From positions 152,190,113-152,254,112 of the forward strand of contig NC_081405.1 in the NCBI RefSeq assembly GCF_030272615.1: 64,000 nt of DNA, written 5' to 3'. This DNA comes from Cryptomeria japonica (taxonomy: Eukaryota; Streptophyta; Pinopsida; Cupressales; Cupressaceae). Shown here in pieces: positions 38,128 to 49,575 of this stretch. A program made the translations under genes and the position numbers. A model generated the notes under the pieces. That model searched no databases. It had not been told where the DNA came from and saw nothing but the letters and a program-made list of their open reading frames with translations. Numbering within the stretch: position 1 is the stretch's first letter; the number at the start of each line of letters is the position of its first letter.

Positions 38128-38345
38128 TCAAAGGTATGTAGGGATAAGTGATATCTTCAAATCAACTATGAATCCACTTATAGGAATTTAAATATGACTG
38201 AAACAAAAACTTTGAAATAGGAACATAATCAAGTTCCATTACCAAATATAGGCACATGTTATGTTTACAATAGGGAAGGAGAGAGAGGGAGAAGAGAATA
38301 GTGAAAGAGAATGAGAAGTGAAAGAAGATGGAGGTGGAAGTGGAT
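36779..38345. repeat. GA-rich microsatellite arrays with a duplicated ~125-bp leader
   Basis: Leader copies at about 36779-36895 and 38142-38275 share cttcaaatcaactatg(c/a)atccactta and caagttccattacca-like strings, and each is followed by GA-rich sequence: 36893-37690 (gagatagagagag-type, about 800 bp) and 38270-38345. A third GA tract is at 37938-38124 and ends in a pure (TA)n(GA)n stretch. The minus-strand frames of Ser/Leu/Ile/Tyr over the long tract are repeat artefacts. Confidence 0.85.
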
Positions 38346-38523
38346 ATGAAAAAGAAGGATATTTTTGAGGAGGAGATTAAATTATAATTAATAAAAATAA
38401 GGTTATAATTTAAGAAAACTTATTTGACAAGCCAAGCAATCAGCTTATAGAGATATTATCTAATTATCTATGTGAGCTTTGGCACATTATTAAGTTACTA
38501 TTTTTAAATAAAACCGTCTTCTT

Positions 38524-41236
38524 CTTCTTTTTTTTCGATAAAAGGCCGAGGCCAAGAAATTTTATTAATCAATTTGAAATTTTACAATTCTCCACTCGTG
38601 CGGGCGCCGGTAGGAAAGAGTGGAGGCAAGAAAACCTCTAGCCTTGCCCGGGACCATAGTCCAACAAATAACAATTTCAGATTTAATACTTCATCACCCC
38701 GGGCCAAGGGCGTTTTTATTTTCCCTACCCTTACAAGCCCAAAAAGTACAGATTTTAATAATCAGATAATTACTTTCCACAACTTCTAGTGGTTTGGTGC
38801 TGAAGATGATCTTTGGTTGTCAATAGTGTCCCCTAAATTGCCCGAGATGTGTCCGTTTGGCCTGCATTGTTAATTTCTCAAACACTTGGCAGATTTGTTA
38901 GTATCATCGAATCTATTATACCAAGTAAAAATTTATCTATAATGCTAGACAATTATCACAATACCATTTCCTGTGAAACTTATCATTTAAGCAACAGAAT
39001 TGAGTATCTAATGTCCAATTATGTTTAGGCCCGAGCATGATTGTCTAATGACCAAAGCATCTCCAGTTTACCAACTCTTGTTTATGCTCTTGGATGTTGT
39101 CCTTAATAACAGATAAGATCCAGGCTGCAATAACAAGAGTAAGTAGATGAGATCCAGTCATACTGGCCTCCCCATTTCCTGTAAATTTATAGCAGAGAGG
39201 ATGGTTGAATGAATGATTATTCAAATTTGCATGTTAACCACATAAAGTCCTCCGTCTCAAGACATGACAGGGGGATGTCCCAATATAGAAAAATTTCAAC
39301 AAATGGCACAAAAGTGCTACAGCCATTATCTATTATTCTTAATAAATCAAAATTACCCATTCTGAAATGATCACCACCAGTATGAATGAATACCAATAAA
39401 TGCATGCATCCAGATGTCTACAAATATCTAGAGTATCTATTCAGATTGCTAGGTATTCAAACCAAAATGCTAGTATATTTCTATATAAATAGATATTCCT
39501 TCATACTCATTAAGTCGCAGTGCTTTTTACAATTAATATCCAACTAATTTAGTGTCTTGTATGTCTTTTCAGATTCATAGTACTTGGCTCTCTATACTCT
39601 AGTTTCTGTAAACTAAAGATTAACCCAGTTCTACTTAGAGATATTATCTACTATGTCTCAATTTTTACCAAGTTTTTAGTTACAACATTATCAAATGCAA
39701 AAATTCTTTCTAATTTACTTTTCAAAAAAGCTCACAAGCACACCCTAAAAACTGAGCCAAATCATTCCGACGTAGAGGACGAGGAAGAAGCATTCTCATC
39801 TTCTAGAACCAGGCCCTCTGCTTTGAGAAAGTCCTCAAACCAAGTGGGTTTTGGAGGGTGTCACACATGAAATAAGTAGAGCAGAAAGTTGACATTTATG
39901 TTTATTACCTCAAGCCTATCTTCAGAGAAAGGCACACCATCTGTGGATATGATAGGGAAACGAGGAACCGGTCTGTTATTTCGAATGAGAATATCACAAT
40001 TCCGTGGTCGAGGGATAGTCCATTCATTGTCAATATTGACTAAGACCCGCTTCAGATCACCCAAGATAGACGCCATGAAGACCTCTCTACACAGAGCACT
40101 TGTATCTTCACGATTTTTGGTAGAGCTAACAGCCACAGTGAGAAACATGGCGGCCACATCCATGTTAGCCCTAGTTCTATCTGAGTTTGAGAGAAAATCC
40201 GGACCCAGGATATTCTCAACCGCATCAATCACTAAGGTGTGGGGAAGTCACATGTTGCGCTTGAGGCGTTCTCTAGTAATGGTCCCTTCAAAGGCCATTT
40301 GCCTTTTAGTGTTGCAAAGTTTAATCGGGGTATCCATCCTCTGTTTATCCTCAATTCCAGAGCAATGAATTATTACAGAACTTCTTCTATTAATTCTGGA
40401 GCTTAATTAATATCCCAGTGAGTTAATGATGTGAAAGAGCTAAATTTGTTTATTCTTTCTAAAAAACATGCCTGTCTTAACCCACTTTGGATGGGTCTTA
40501 TTGGATACGAAATGGCACATGTCCTTGAATGATGCATCATCAGTGTTAAAATCGTGTTGAGGAGCCCTAATTGATTTTGGCGGATGATTAAGGGAGTACG
40601 CCTCACACCAAAGCCCTGACATATCATAATTATCAGGATATCGTGGGGATCATGCCAGCTATGATGAAGTGCTTCTATCTGTAGGTTTATTAATTGCTTT
40701 GTTTTAGATATGAGCACCACCGCCCACGAAGTTAGTGATTGGCCACTGTTTTAAGCTTTAAGGACATATAAGCCTCTGGAGATTTATTTCCAGTCTGTGT
40801 TTTAATATGAACTCGAGATAGGCTAAATCTCTGGTCACAATGATTATTCGAAATGACAACATGTATCTCATGTCATTTTAATTATTGATAATCCAAGTTA
40901 ACTTTTTGTTAATTATTAAGATCTAATTCATATTTTAAAAAGTCACTTGATGCCATTTTCTCCTTTAATGGAAATTGTAAATAATAAGATCAATGCTTCA
41001 GAATTAATAAATTCTACAAGAGAGTGAGCTAGGTTATAAGGGTATAAGACCGTATATATATAAATGCATATATATGGATATGCAAGTATATATCAATATA
41101 TGTATTCCATATGTATATAAATATATATATATATCTCTCTCTATATATATATATTTATGTGTATATATAGGTATATACAAAGATATATAAGAAGACAAAG
41201 ATATATAGATATATAAGAAGATAAAGATATATATAT
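38524..41236 (-). mobile_element. 2.7-kb retroposed insertion (LINE or processed copy) with poly(A) tail and 17-bp target duplication
   Basis: AATAAAACCGTCTTCTT is present perfectly at 38507-38523 and 41237-41253. At the left end lies a T-run (38528-38535), i.e. a poly(A) tail on the minus strand, after ggccttttatcg and a polyadenylation-signal-like AATAAA about 35 bases before it. The inserted DNA carries an unrecognised minus-strand frame of about 123 codons (39861-40232) and ends on the right in TA-rich sequence (41053-41236). No reverse transcriptase or endonuclease motif was seen. A 5'-truncated LINE, or a processed pseudogene copied by L1 machinery, are both possible. Confidence 0.7.
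39861..40232 (-). pseudogene. Unrecognised open frame inside the retroposed insertion
   Basis: A 123-codon frame of ordinary, non-repetitive composition (contains SNSDRTRANMDVAAMFLTVA and WTIPRPRNCDILIRNN). Its composition is unlike random AT-rich frames nearby, which argues that it derives from a real coding sequence. Reading the same frame upstream to about 40370 gives further protein-like sequence (QRMDTPIKLCNTKRQMAFEG), separated from the called part by a stop codon. I recognise no family. Because it lies within a poly(A)-tailed, target-duplicated insertion, it is most likely a retroposed, now inactive copy of an mRNA or a piece of LINE ORF1. Confidence 0.45.
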
Positions 41237-41403
41237 AATAAAACCGTCTTCTTAATAGTATTGTCATGCTGCAATTTAATAATCTCTCTTTTGCGGACTG
41301 TATACTTCATTATGTATTTAAACACTTTTATTTGCATACATATTTTTTTATTTTTTTTATTGCAAAGAACTGGGACATTAGATAAGAGAATTACCTTGTA
41401 AAC

Positions 41404-41408
41404 AAAAA
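41404..41408 (-). terminator. Pol III T-run terminator of tRNA-Gly
   Basis: Five consecutive Ts on the minus strand, two bases after the end of the tRNA. Confidence 0.8.
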
Positions 41409-41410
41409 GG

Positions 41411-41481
41411 TGCACCAGCCGGGAATCGAACCCGGGTCTGTACCGTGGCAGGGTACTATTCTACCACTAGACCACTGGTGC
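41411..41481 (-). tRNA. tRNA-Gly(GCC)
   Basis: The minus strand reads GCACCAG (acceptor), a D arm with GTCTAGTGGTAG, anticodon stem GTACC/GGTAC around loop CTGCCAC (anticodon GCC, plus-strand bases 41447-41449), a T arm with GGTTCGATTCC, and CTGGTGC plus discriminator A. All stems pair perfectly and the 71-nt length is that of plant tRNA-Gly(GCC). It delivers glycine at GGC/GGU codons. A Pol III terminator T5 follows at 41404-41408 (AAAAA on the plus strand). Internal A and B boxes are intact, so it is probably functional. It is head-to-head with the tRNA-Asp gene 127 bp away. Confidence 0.97.
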
Positions 41482-41608
41482 CAATGATTTCGATAGTCTT
41501 AAACAAATTATAATATCTTTTTACTTACATTACACTGATTTTCAAGCTTTCCCTTCCAAAAGAATGTTAGAAACTAATATAACAGAATCTCCCCCATATT
41601 ATCATGGA

Positions 41609-41680
41609 GTCGTTGTAGTATAGTGGTGAGTATTCCCGCCTGTCACGCGGGTGACCCGGGTTCGATCCCCGGCAACCGCG
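41609..41680 (+). tRNA. tRNA-Asp(GTC), with one acceptor-stem mismatch
   Basis: GTCGTTG acceptor, D arm GTATAGTGGTGAG, anticodon stem/loop CCCGC-CTGTCAC-GCGGG (anticodon GTC at 41642-41644), T arm CCGGG-TTCGATC-CCCGG, 72 nt. It would decode GAC/GAU. The 3' acceptor strand reads CAACCGC, whereas the plant consensus as I know it is CAACGGC, so position 3 (C, 41611) faces C (41677) instead of G. All other stems pair. A T-run (acatttttat, 41684-41688) is in place for termination. The gene could still be transcribed; whether it is charged and stable with a 3:70 mismatch is open. Confidence 0.93.
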
Positions 41681-41683
41681 ACA

Positions 41684-41688
41684 TTTTT
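41684..41688 (+). terminator. Pol III T-run terminator of tRNA-Asp
   Basis: Five Ts starting three bases after the tRNA, with a second T5 (ctttttcc) ten bases on as back-up. Confidence 0.8.
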
Positions 41689-41699
41689 ATCTTTTTCCG

Positions 41700-43189
41700 T
41701 TCTGTTAAGTTTGAGAATTATGCAGGTGAAGAAATTGACAAAATAGATGAGTTGATCACAAGTTACAAAAGCTATTTTTGGTATCTTAGATATTTAAATA
41801 AAAAAAATCTCATATAATTTATAACCCCTTATCATGTTTCTCCTTCACTTTCATAATTTAAAGAATAAAAAAAAATGTATAATTTCAGAGATACTTCAAC
41901 TTAATGATGAAGTCTTTTATTTTTTTAATCTTCTCCTTTTGTGAGCTATGTTGTTGAAGTACCAGCATCATTCTCCTCTTTAACCAAATCTTAGAGAAGA
42001 AATTGCTGTTAAAGTACTTGTATAATTCATTCTTTGAACTTCAAAGAACGTCATAGATAACTACCACTTTTAAAATTAATAATAATTATCATTTTCAAGT
42101 GTGTGGATTCATCCAATTTCTATGCATGTTTAAATTATCACCTTTCAAAGGAGATCAAAAGTAGCACATCATAGTCCACAGAATGGAAGAAAAGTAAGTA
42201 TATACCATACATATATATATGAGGATAAAGAAGTTTCTAAAATAGTTGTTTAGCAACAGAGCTTTCTTACAAGATTTGTTCAAAGAGAAGTTTTAAAATA
42301 TAGAGGAATTCAATATCGAATTAAAGCTATCTTAATCTGTTGTTGGTTTTGCTTGGAAAGAAGATAGAGACTTTTTTCCTCGATCATGACCCTTGTGTGA
42401 TAGATAGTGATTGCTTGTATATGTAGAAATGATGCCCAAATTTTGACATTTGTCATGTTGCATCTTTGATTCCCATACCTAGTTCAAGTTGTACAACCTA
42501 CTAAAGGAACATCGGTCATTGGAAGGGCTCTCACAAATAGGTAATTGGATTGGTTTTTCCTATTAGGAGATGAAGAGGTACTTGGTGGTGACTCTGGGAT
42601 ATATTTCTACATTTACATTCTCCTATAAAACAAACCCAAAGAATATAATTTTGAAACCCAAGATGGCTCATGGAAGTGGAGGAGGTTGAAGGAAAGCTTT
42701 GCTCACTCTACAAAAATCCCTCCCACACCAATTTGGATTGTAAAGAAAACAATGAGAAAAGATGGATTTGAAAATGGGTAGAGAAGGTTATGCCACTAGT
42801 CCCTCCATAGATGTATTACCATCTCCTTTGTCATGAACTCTGATCAAATCTAGTCATAAGTGTTGTGTCATAACTCATGGGTCTTAAAGTTCTAACCTTA
42901 ATGTCATATGTAAGAAAATTTATTTACTTTGATCTTGAAGCGCTAAGGTATATGAAATATTTTGATTCCTGTAGGAATCAAAGCATGAAGATGAAGACAC
43001 ATTTGGCATAATAGATGAAAGATGTCTAAGGCAATTGGTGTCTAAGAGCTTGAAGATAAAATTTACCTCAAGGAAGAAGAAGGCAAAAAAAACTAAGAAG
43101 AAGAAAAGAGAAGGGAATGCTATGTTAAGAGGCTGATCATCCATTAATCAATATTTTCTAAGATCTAAGAGATGAAAGACCCCTTTGAG
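41700..43189. other. No recognised gene; possible ORF1 remnant of the following LINE after 42.6 kb
   Basis: Mostly AT-rich unassigned sequence. From about 42620 to 43130 the plus strand contains Lys-rich coding-like stretches (aagaagaaggcaaaaaaaac near 43076-43095) just before the LINE endonuclease, where ORF1 of an L1-type element would lie. No ORF1 motif is clear enough to call. Confidence 0.3.
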
Positions 43190-46100
43190 AACAATCAAGA
43201 TTACCATATAGAATGTTAGGGGTTTAAATGCCCCTAAAAAGTGGTGCTTGATCAAGTGTCGAATTGAGACTCTACAAGTTGATATCAAGATGTTGCAAGA
43301 AACAAGACTATGTTTGGAAGATGCAAAGTCTTTTGTCATTTACTACAAGGGTTGGGAAGGTTCCTTTGTTAATTCTATTGTTGTAGTTGGATGAATTAGG
43401 ATCAAGTGGTCCTCACAATGGATGAAGGTGGGTGTTCTTTTCTAGACTTAAAATTGAATGGATGTTAATATCCACAATATTCGCATTAAATTGGGTTTTA
43501 CTTTGTTGAATGTATAAGGGCTTAAAAATAGATGAAAAAATTTGGATTTGGAACCAAATAACTCTTTTATTTGTTATCAATGCAATCCTTTCAAGAATAA
43601 TAAAAAAATGGGTTGTCAAGAGTTAATGAATCCCAAATTGAATTCTATAATTTCATAATAGATGTTGAACTTTTGGACATTATCTTGAAGAATAAAGAGT
43701 ACTCTTGGACTAATAGAATAATTAGATCCACCAATATCATTGAAAAACTAGATAGATCCATACATAATGTCAATTGGATCCACTCTCAACATATACCTCT
43801 CCTTAATCATTCTAGTATCTAGCTTGAATCATTTTTTAATTATATTAATCATTATGGAAGAGCATTCCCCACTTAAATACTTGCTCAAGCTTGAAACAAT
43901 TTCCTATAAATGCAATTTTCTTCCCATTTTAATAAAAATTGGTGATCCCCAACAAACATTCAAAAAGGTTGTAAGATGTTTAGTATTGCAAAGAAATTGG
44001 ACTTCATAAATGTATTGTTTAAAAGAGAGGATATTTCCTCTTCCTATATTTTTTAAGAAAAAGCAAGGATTGAAAATTATTTAGATTTTGAATCAAAAGT
44101 ATTGGCAAAAATTATGTTTTAAGATTAGTATTTTTAAAGGAAAGTGATTTACCAAAATAGTATGAAGATAGTTTCAAAAGGAAAAATATCTATTTTGGAA
44201 GGATATCCATTGGAAATAAAAATTGAGGGAGATTTAGCTTGAGGTAAGTAATAACAACACGAAGTACTTTCATAATGTCGTCACAAAGTTTGAATATCCC
44301 ATAGCAGAATTGATTTTGTCCACTCAATTGAAGGAACTATCCTTACCAAATTAGAAAAAAATAGGATGGAGGTCATTTCTTTTTCAAGTTCACTTGCTTT
44401 CTAGCCTTGATGCTTTGAATCTATGGAATCGAGAAAAGTTAGTTAGATAGCATTCCAAGATTTTTCATCGAGCATCATAATAAGACTATAATGACTCACA
44501 TTTCTAAGGAAGAGGTGGAATTGGCATGGTTTCAACTCAAATGGTTTTCCTACATGATTTTACCAAACATGGTAGGGTATTGTGGGTTAGTATTCATAGA
44601 AAGTGGTCGAGGATTCCAAAGCTTCTAAGAAGATAGTGAAATACATTAATACCACCACATTGTTTTGATCCCCTAGAAGTTATGTGTACACTCTTTTCTT
44701 ATTTTTACCAAAGTATCCCTTTGATATACTTTCTACCAAATGACTTCTAAAGTGATTGTTAGCGTGCTCAAATCCATCATCCCTAGGATAATATCAAATT
44801 AAAAAAAGTGAATTTACTTGTAGAAGGATGACCATATATGAAACCATGATCTCACATGAAACGATCTACTTTATTATTTCCACTAAGAGTGTGTGGCTAT
44901 AGAGTTAAGACATTAGAAAATCTTATAACATAGTGAGTTGACACTTCTAAAAAATTTGGGTAAGTTTGGATTCAATAAGAACCAAATAGAGTAGGTATTT
45001 AGATGCATCTCTATGCCCAATATTTTATTTCCTTATTAAGTGGACTCCATGTGGTGTATTTGATGCTACTAGGGTTTGTGACAAGGTAATCCAGTTTCAC
45101 ATTTCCTCTTTTTTTGTCAAAGACTTGGAACAAAGCTATCAACATTTCTATGGACCGTAGTACTTGGTATAAATGATTAGTTTGCACATGGAATAGCAAC
45201 TTTGACACACCAATAATTTGTGGATGATATGATTTATTATAGTGAGTTATGAATTAAGCAAGCTACCTATGTTGCGAACTCTAGTTAGATCATAAATAAA
45301 ACATCTTTTTCTTAAACATTGGAAAAGTATTGTAAAGATAGATAGTAACTCCATTATGCTCCAATATTGGAATGATCCCTAGCAAGTACCTTAGGGTTTC
45401 TTATTTAAAGGGACCATCAAAACAAACCTTTGGGAAGAGATAATCAATTTTTGCAAATCCAAGTCTAATTCTTCGAAACGCAAGGGGTTATCTTTCACTA
45501 GGAAGATGCTAATGATAAAATTGATTATTTAATGCATTCGTATATACATTGTATCATGCACTCAATTAACCAAGAATGCAAGTAGTAAAATATAGGGGAT
45601 GGTGAAGATTTTTTGTGGAATGGTTCAAATAACATCAAAATAATTCCACTAGTTGGTTGGCACATGACATGTAAAGGAAAGTTAAGTGATGTTGTCGATA
45701 ATCAATCTATTAGAAAAATGACACTACTTTGTAGGCCAAGTTGATTTGGTATATGTATGAGAATCTAGAAGCTAGGTGGAGTTAGATTCTATAGATAAAA
45801 TACTTTGATTTTTGAAAACCTTCTTTGGTTTTGTCCTCTATAAACAGAGCAAGTGGATTGCATATTTAGAATTTTATGATAAAATATGAAGAGCTCATTA
45901 CGTCTAGCACTTATCTAGGGTAATCAATAATGGAAGGATTAACAATTTCAAGATGACTTTTTTGAATGAATACCCTCCTTTGATGAACACTATGGATTAG
46001 ATTAGTTGTAAGGAGATTTTTGTAAGTGCATGGGGGGTCAAAGTGATTGACTATATGGAGATAGTAATGAAGCCTTTTGGCTATGAGGGGGATTGGAAAA

Positions 46101-46560
46101 AATTTAATGATATAAATATCACGAGCACACAAAAGTATAACCTACTTGAGGAACCTAACGAGTGAATATTCCTCATCTCCACTAATGAGGATTGATTAAT
46201 ATCCACTAGTAATAAATTAGGTATCTACTTAGTGGAGTTAGGTTATGAACTCCTCAACTTGATTAAGAATGAAAAAAATGGCTAACACATCCTTGTTGAA
46301 GTTTATTTTGTCTACTTGGGTATGGACTTCCTATGTATTTCTCCACAAAGAATTATCATGCATGACAAACTATGGAAATATGGAATGAAAGGTCCTTCAT
46401 AGTGCATCTTATGCAAACGAACTAAGAAATCTATGGATTATTTACTTTTAAACTAGAAAATTGTAGATGAGTGTTGGTGTTGGCTCTATGAATGCCACAA
46501 TAATTTTAATCTACTCCATAATTATCTCATTTTGTTTTAATGCTAACTAAGAATGAAGTG
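43190..46560 (+). mobile_element. Decayed L1-type LINE, ORF2 region
   Basis: Plus-strand remnants follow the order of plant L1 ORF2. An endonuclease start NVRGLNAPKKW and then DIKMLQETRLC is at about 43210-43310; its C-terminal part (FYNFIIDVELLDIILKNKEY, then SWTNRI) is near 43630-43720. Reverse transcriptase pieces are near 44700-45240 (PRIISN; FGFNKNQIEWVFRCISMPN; GNPVSHFLFF), and a zinc-binding RVT-like C-terminal region is near 45650-46500 (GMKGPS, CILCKRTKKSMDYLLLN). The frame shifts repeatedly and there are many in-frame stops, so the copy is long dead. No target duplication was identified, and the true 5' and 3' ends are not defined. The family assignment rests on the endonuclease-RT-zinc order, which LTR elements lack. 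Confidence 0.8.
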
Positions 46561-46985
46561 ACAATCCTTTTGGACTATTTTGTGGCTAGCCATACTATTC
46601 ATGGTAATATGGAACATTTGGTAAGAGTACATAGAAGAATGTTTAATGGGAAAGAAGTTAGGGTCAAGGATGTCATCAAGAAGACTGGAGTTGGAATTAG
46701 TGAACTAATAATAGCCAAGTTAAAAGATATGTTAATTGATTATCTGACTCCATGAGTTGTAGTGCTCCTAGAAGTTAATTGGTCTCAAGTGGGCTTTAAT
46801 TTCTAGCATGCCATATTAAAATCACATCATTTGTCTCAATAATAATCACACTCAATATAATTAAAATTTATAAATGGAGAAAAAAATCACATCATTTGCC
46901 TTAATAATAATCCATGAACCTACATTTGAGATTTTTGAAGGAACATGGATGGACCATTGAGAGGGCGTGTCAATCAATGGAACTT
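46561..46985. other. Unassigned; includes copies of a dispersed repeat
   Basis: A 71-codon frame at 46540-46755 has ordinary composition but no recognised match; it may be the tail of the LINE. At 46825-46940 the string atcacatcattt(g)(t/c)ct(c/t)aataataatc occurs twice in tandem and again near 50380, each time before a cctacatttgag element. Confidence 0.35.
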
Positions 46986-48500
46986 TAAAATTTGAATTTA
47001 AACTATGAACGCACTAAATTCAAAGAGAATGAATATAAAAATGAAACACTAAATACATATGCGCACTAAATGTACACATAACACAATGTGTACGAGGAAA
47101 ACCCACGGTGGGGAAAACCTCAATGAGAAAAGTTGATAGAGGCTACTACTCTAATGCAGCCTCACAAGTAAAAGTTTGATTAAAAATTTATGTGCACCAA
47201 CCCAAAGGAGCACCAACCCCTAGCTTTATGAGCACCTACTCAAAGGAGCACCTATCCCTATTCTGAGCACCCACTCAGATGAAATACAATGTGTAAATAT
47301 TCAATTACAATTAAGCACCTTGTTACAAATGAAATTTCATCTCATTAATATTTAGTTGCTTGCTCACATTATGTTATGCCTGCTTTGTTGTTGTGTTATG
47401 TTGACGCTCTAATTTCTTTCCTCTACAGCCGTCTTCAACTCTCTAGCTTGTTGATGCCTTGAGTTGTATCTTTTCTTCACTTATTTGCTTAGCTATCCCT
47501 CATGCTCTCTGATGCACTCTATTATCTTCTTTTGGATACCTTCTTCGCTTCCTTGTTCTATCTTTTTCACCTCTTTGTTGTACCTTTCTCACCTTCTTTT
47601 CTATGCCTTTTTAGTCCTCTATTTTTCTACTCTCTACTTTGGCTTTCAGCTACCTCTTATCTCCTCTTCACATCTAATCATTCTGCATGCAATCTCCTCT
47701 GGTGTTATGTCTTCTTTAGAATTGTGTTATGCTAACACATGAGTTTATTCCTTTTCAACACCTCTTCAACTCTCAACTTTGTTAACACTTTTATCTATAT
47801 ATTTTCTTCACCTTCTTTCTTTGCAACCTCGCATGCACTCATTAGCACTCTATGATCTTCTTTTGGATACCTTCTTCACTTCTTTGTTTCTGCCTTCTTC
47901 ACGTCTTCACCATACCTTCTTTACTTTCTTTTCTCTACCAATATTATGCTCAAAAATCTGAGTTCACACTTCTACATTGATCTCTTCAATCTTATGCTTT
48001 ATGACTTGTTTTGTGTTTCTGCTACTCGCACCAAACCAATTTCTTAGCCTCTCGTTTTCTATGCTAACTATTTGCAACACCTTTTACCTAATCTTTAATG
48101 GGAGTGCTTTTGGTAATCCTTCTTGGGCCTCTATTATTATACTATTTTCTTTGATTCTCATTTGTTTCTCATCTCCTCTTTTCCCCCTTAATTATTCAGC
48201 ATGCAGTCTCCTGTAGTGTTATGCCTACTATGCTCCATGTTATGTGCACGTGCTAAAGCTAATTCTCTGCACATGTTTTTTCTTCATTGTTCTCTGCTTT
48301 TGTTTCTCACCTTTCCTTCACCACTTTGCATGCCTACCACACCTCATTAACTCCAATCTCCAACTTCTACTTCACTCACATCACTTAGAGGTCATCTACG
48401 TACTCAAAACAATCTTCCCTCCAAAAAGATTAAAAAATAATCTTCTTGAGACCCTAAATGATCAATCTTGCCTCTTCTTCAGACTAACAGAAGTACATAT
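46986..48500 (-). repeat. Decayed Copia-type LTR with an internal tandem duplication
   Basis: The LTR signature tgtacgaggaaaacccacgg followed by tggggaaaacc is at about 47085-47116. Downstream is pyrimidine-rich sequence with an internal duplication: ttcttttggataccttcttc occurs near 47528 and 47860, and atgca(a/g)tctcct..g(g/t)tgttatg near 47695 and 48200. Frames of 60-92 codons rich in Ser/Leu/Phe are artefacts of the pyrimidine bias. Ends are approximate. Confidence 0.45.
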
Positions 48501-49214
48501 TAAATAAGAGCTTCCTTCTTTACTTAGCCAATTCTGCTATTTGGTTTGACCTGGTACACAATCCCCATACTAGGAATGATCGATCAGCTACAACTCTATT
48601 TACATTTACTCCATTTTTTATCTTTTGGTCAGACTGGAAATCTTCTTTGATACATATGCTTCTTTCAAATTCAAAGACTAGTCATCAAAGGTTTTTTATT
48701 GTCCACCTAACCCTCATATCTCACTCGGTGGCATAATGGATGGTGGGACCCATCAGTATACCCCTATGCATACAAAAGGTCTGCGTGTAGAAGTAATCCA
48801 CGTTGGATTCTCAGGCGGAGTGCGGAGCTGGCATTTTCAGCAATCGAACTAACACTGAGTGTTATACTATCCCTGTAACAGTGTGTGATTAATGCACTAT
48901 GTTATGATATAGCAACACTTTTTTGAACTCTTCACTGTTTTCCCAATGCCTTCACCACTCTATGGCATGTGTCTTCTTTTTGAATTGCAAGTCCCAGTAA
49001 CAAACTCCATGCTTGTCTTCTCTATATTCTCTATGGCCTTTGACTAAATGCCTTTGCTGACTCTATGCTAGTTCAACTTGTACACATACAAAAATCTGCT
49101 CAACTCTATCAACATGAGACAACACCATCTCGACCAAGCTAATCTTCATTCTAGGATACTCATCATTGTTGCATCTTTGTCTAGTGCATCTTCTCAACTG
49201 TTCACATCAATAAC
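48501..49214. other. No gene seen; short GC-richer patch at 48720-48870
   Basis: The patch contains ggtggcataatggatgg, which resembles a Pol III A box, but there is no matching B box at the usual distance, no A-rich tail and no target duplication. Confidence 0.35.
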
Positions 49215-49575
49215 AATCTAATGCCAACACTTCTAAAATAGTGGAACTCACTCAATCTTGTCGGCATACAACAATATTTATATTTTACTATGTTATCTTT
49301 ATGTATCAACCAAAAAAATCTACAAGCTATAGAGTTTCCTTCATTGCGTGGATATATTGTAGATTTACACTAATCGATGATGGATGTTGTATATTTCCAG
49401 TTTGCACTCTATTTTTTACTTTAACTCTTCATGTGATATGATTCTCTTAATAGATGTTGCACCATCATGCTCCCATTTTCTATGCTCAACCTTAGATAAA
49501 TTCTATATATTTGAACATAACTCCTCTACTACTAAAATAACCATAGAACATCTAAAACCAACCTTTTGGTGATGG
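49215..49575 (-). repeat. Direct repeat copy A (~350 bp)
   Basis: Matches 50425-50860 over most of its length, beginning acttctaaaatagtggaact and including gttgcaccatcatg and ctcaaccttagataaatt. The minus-strand frame is more decayed here than in copy B. Confidence 0.75.

Noticed and set aside
47464-48507. Chain of Ser/Leu/Phe-rich frames resembling a multi-exon membrane protein
   Set aside because: Pyrimidine-rich, tandemly duplicated LTR sequence explains them.
48720-48870. Possible SINE or tRNA-like patch (ggtggcataatggatgg)
   Set aside because: A-box resemblance only; no B box at proper distance, no tail, no target duplication.
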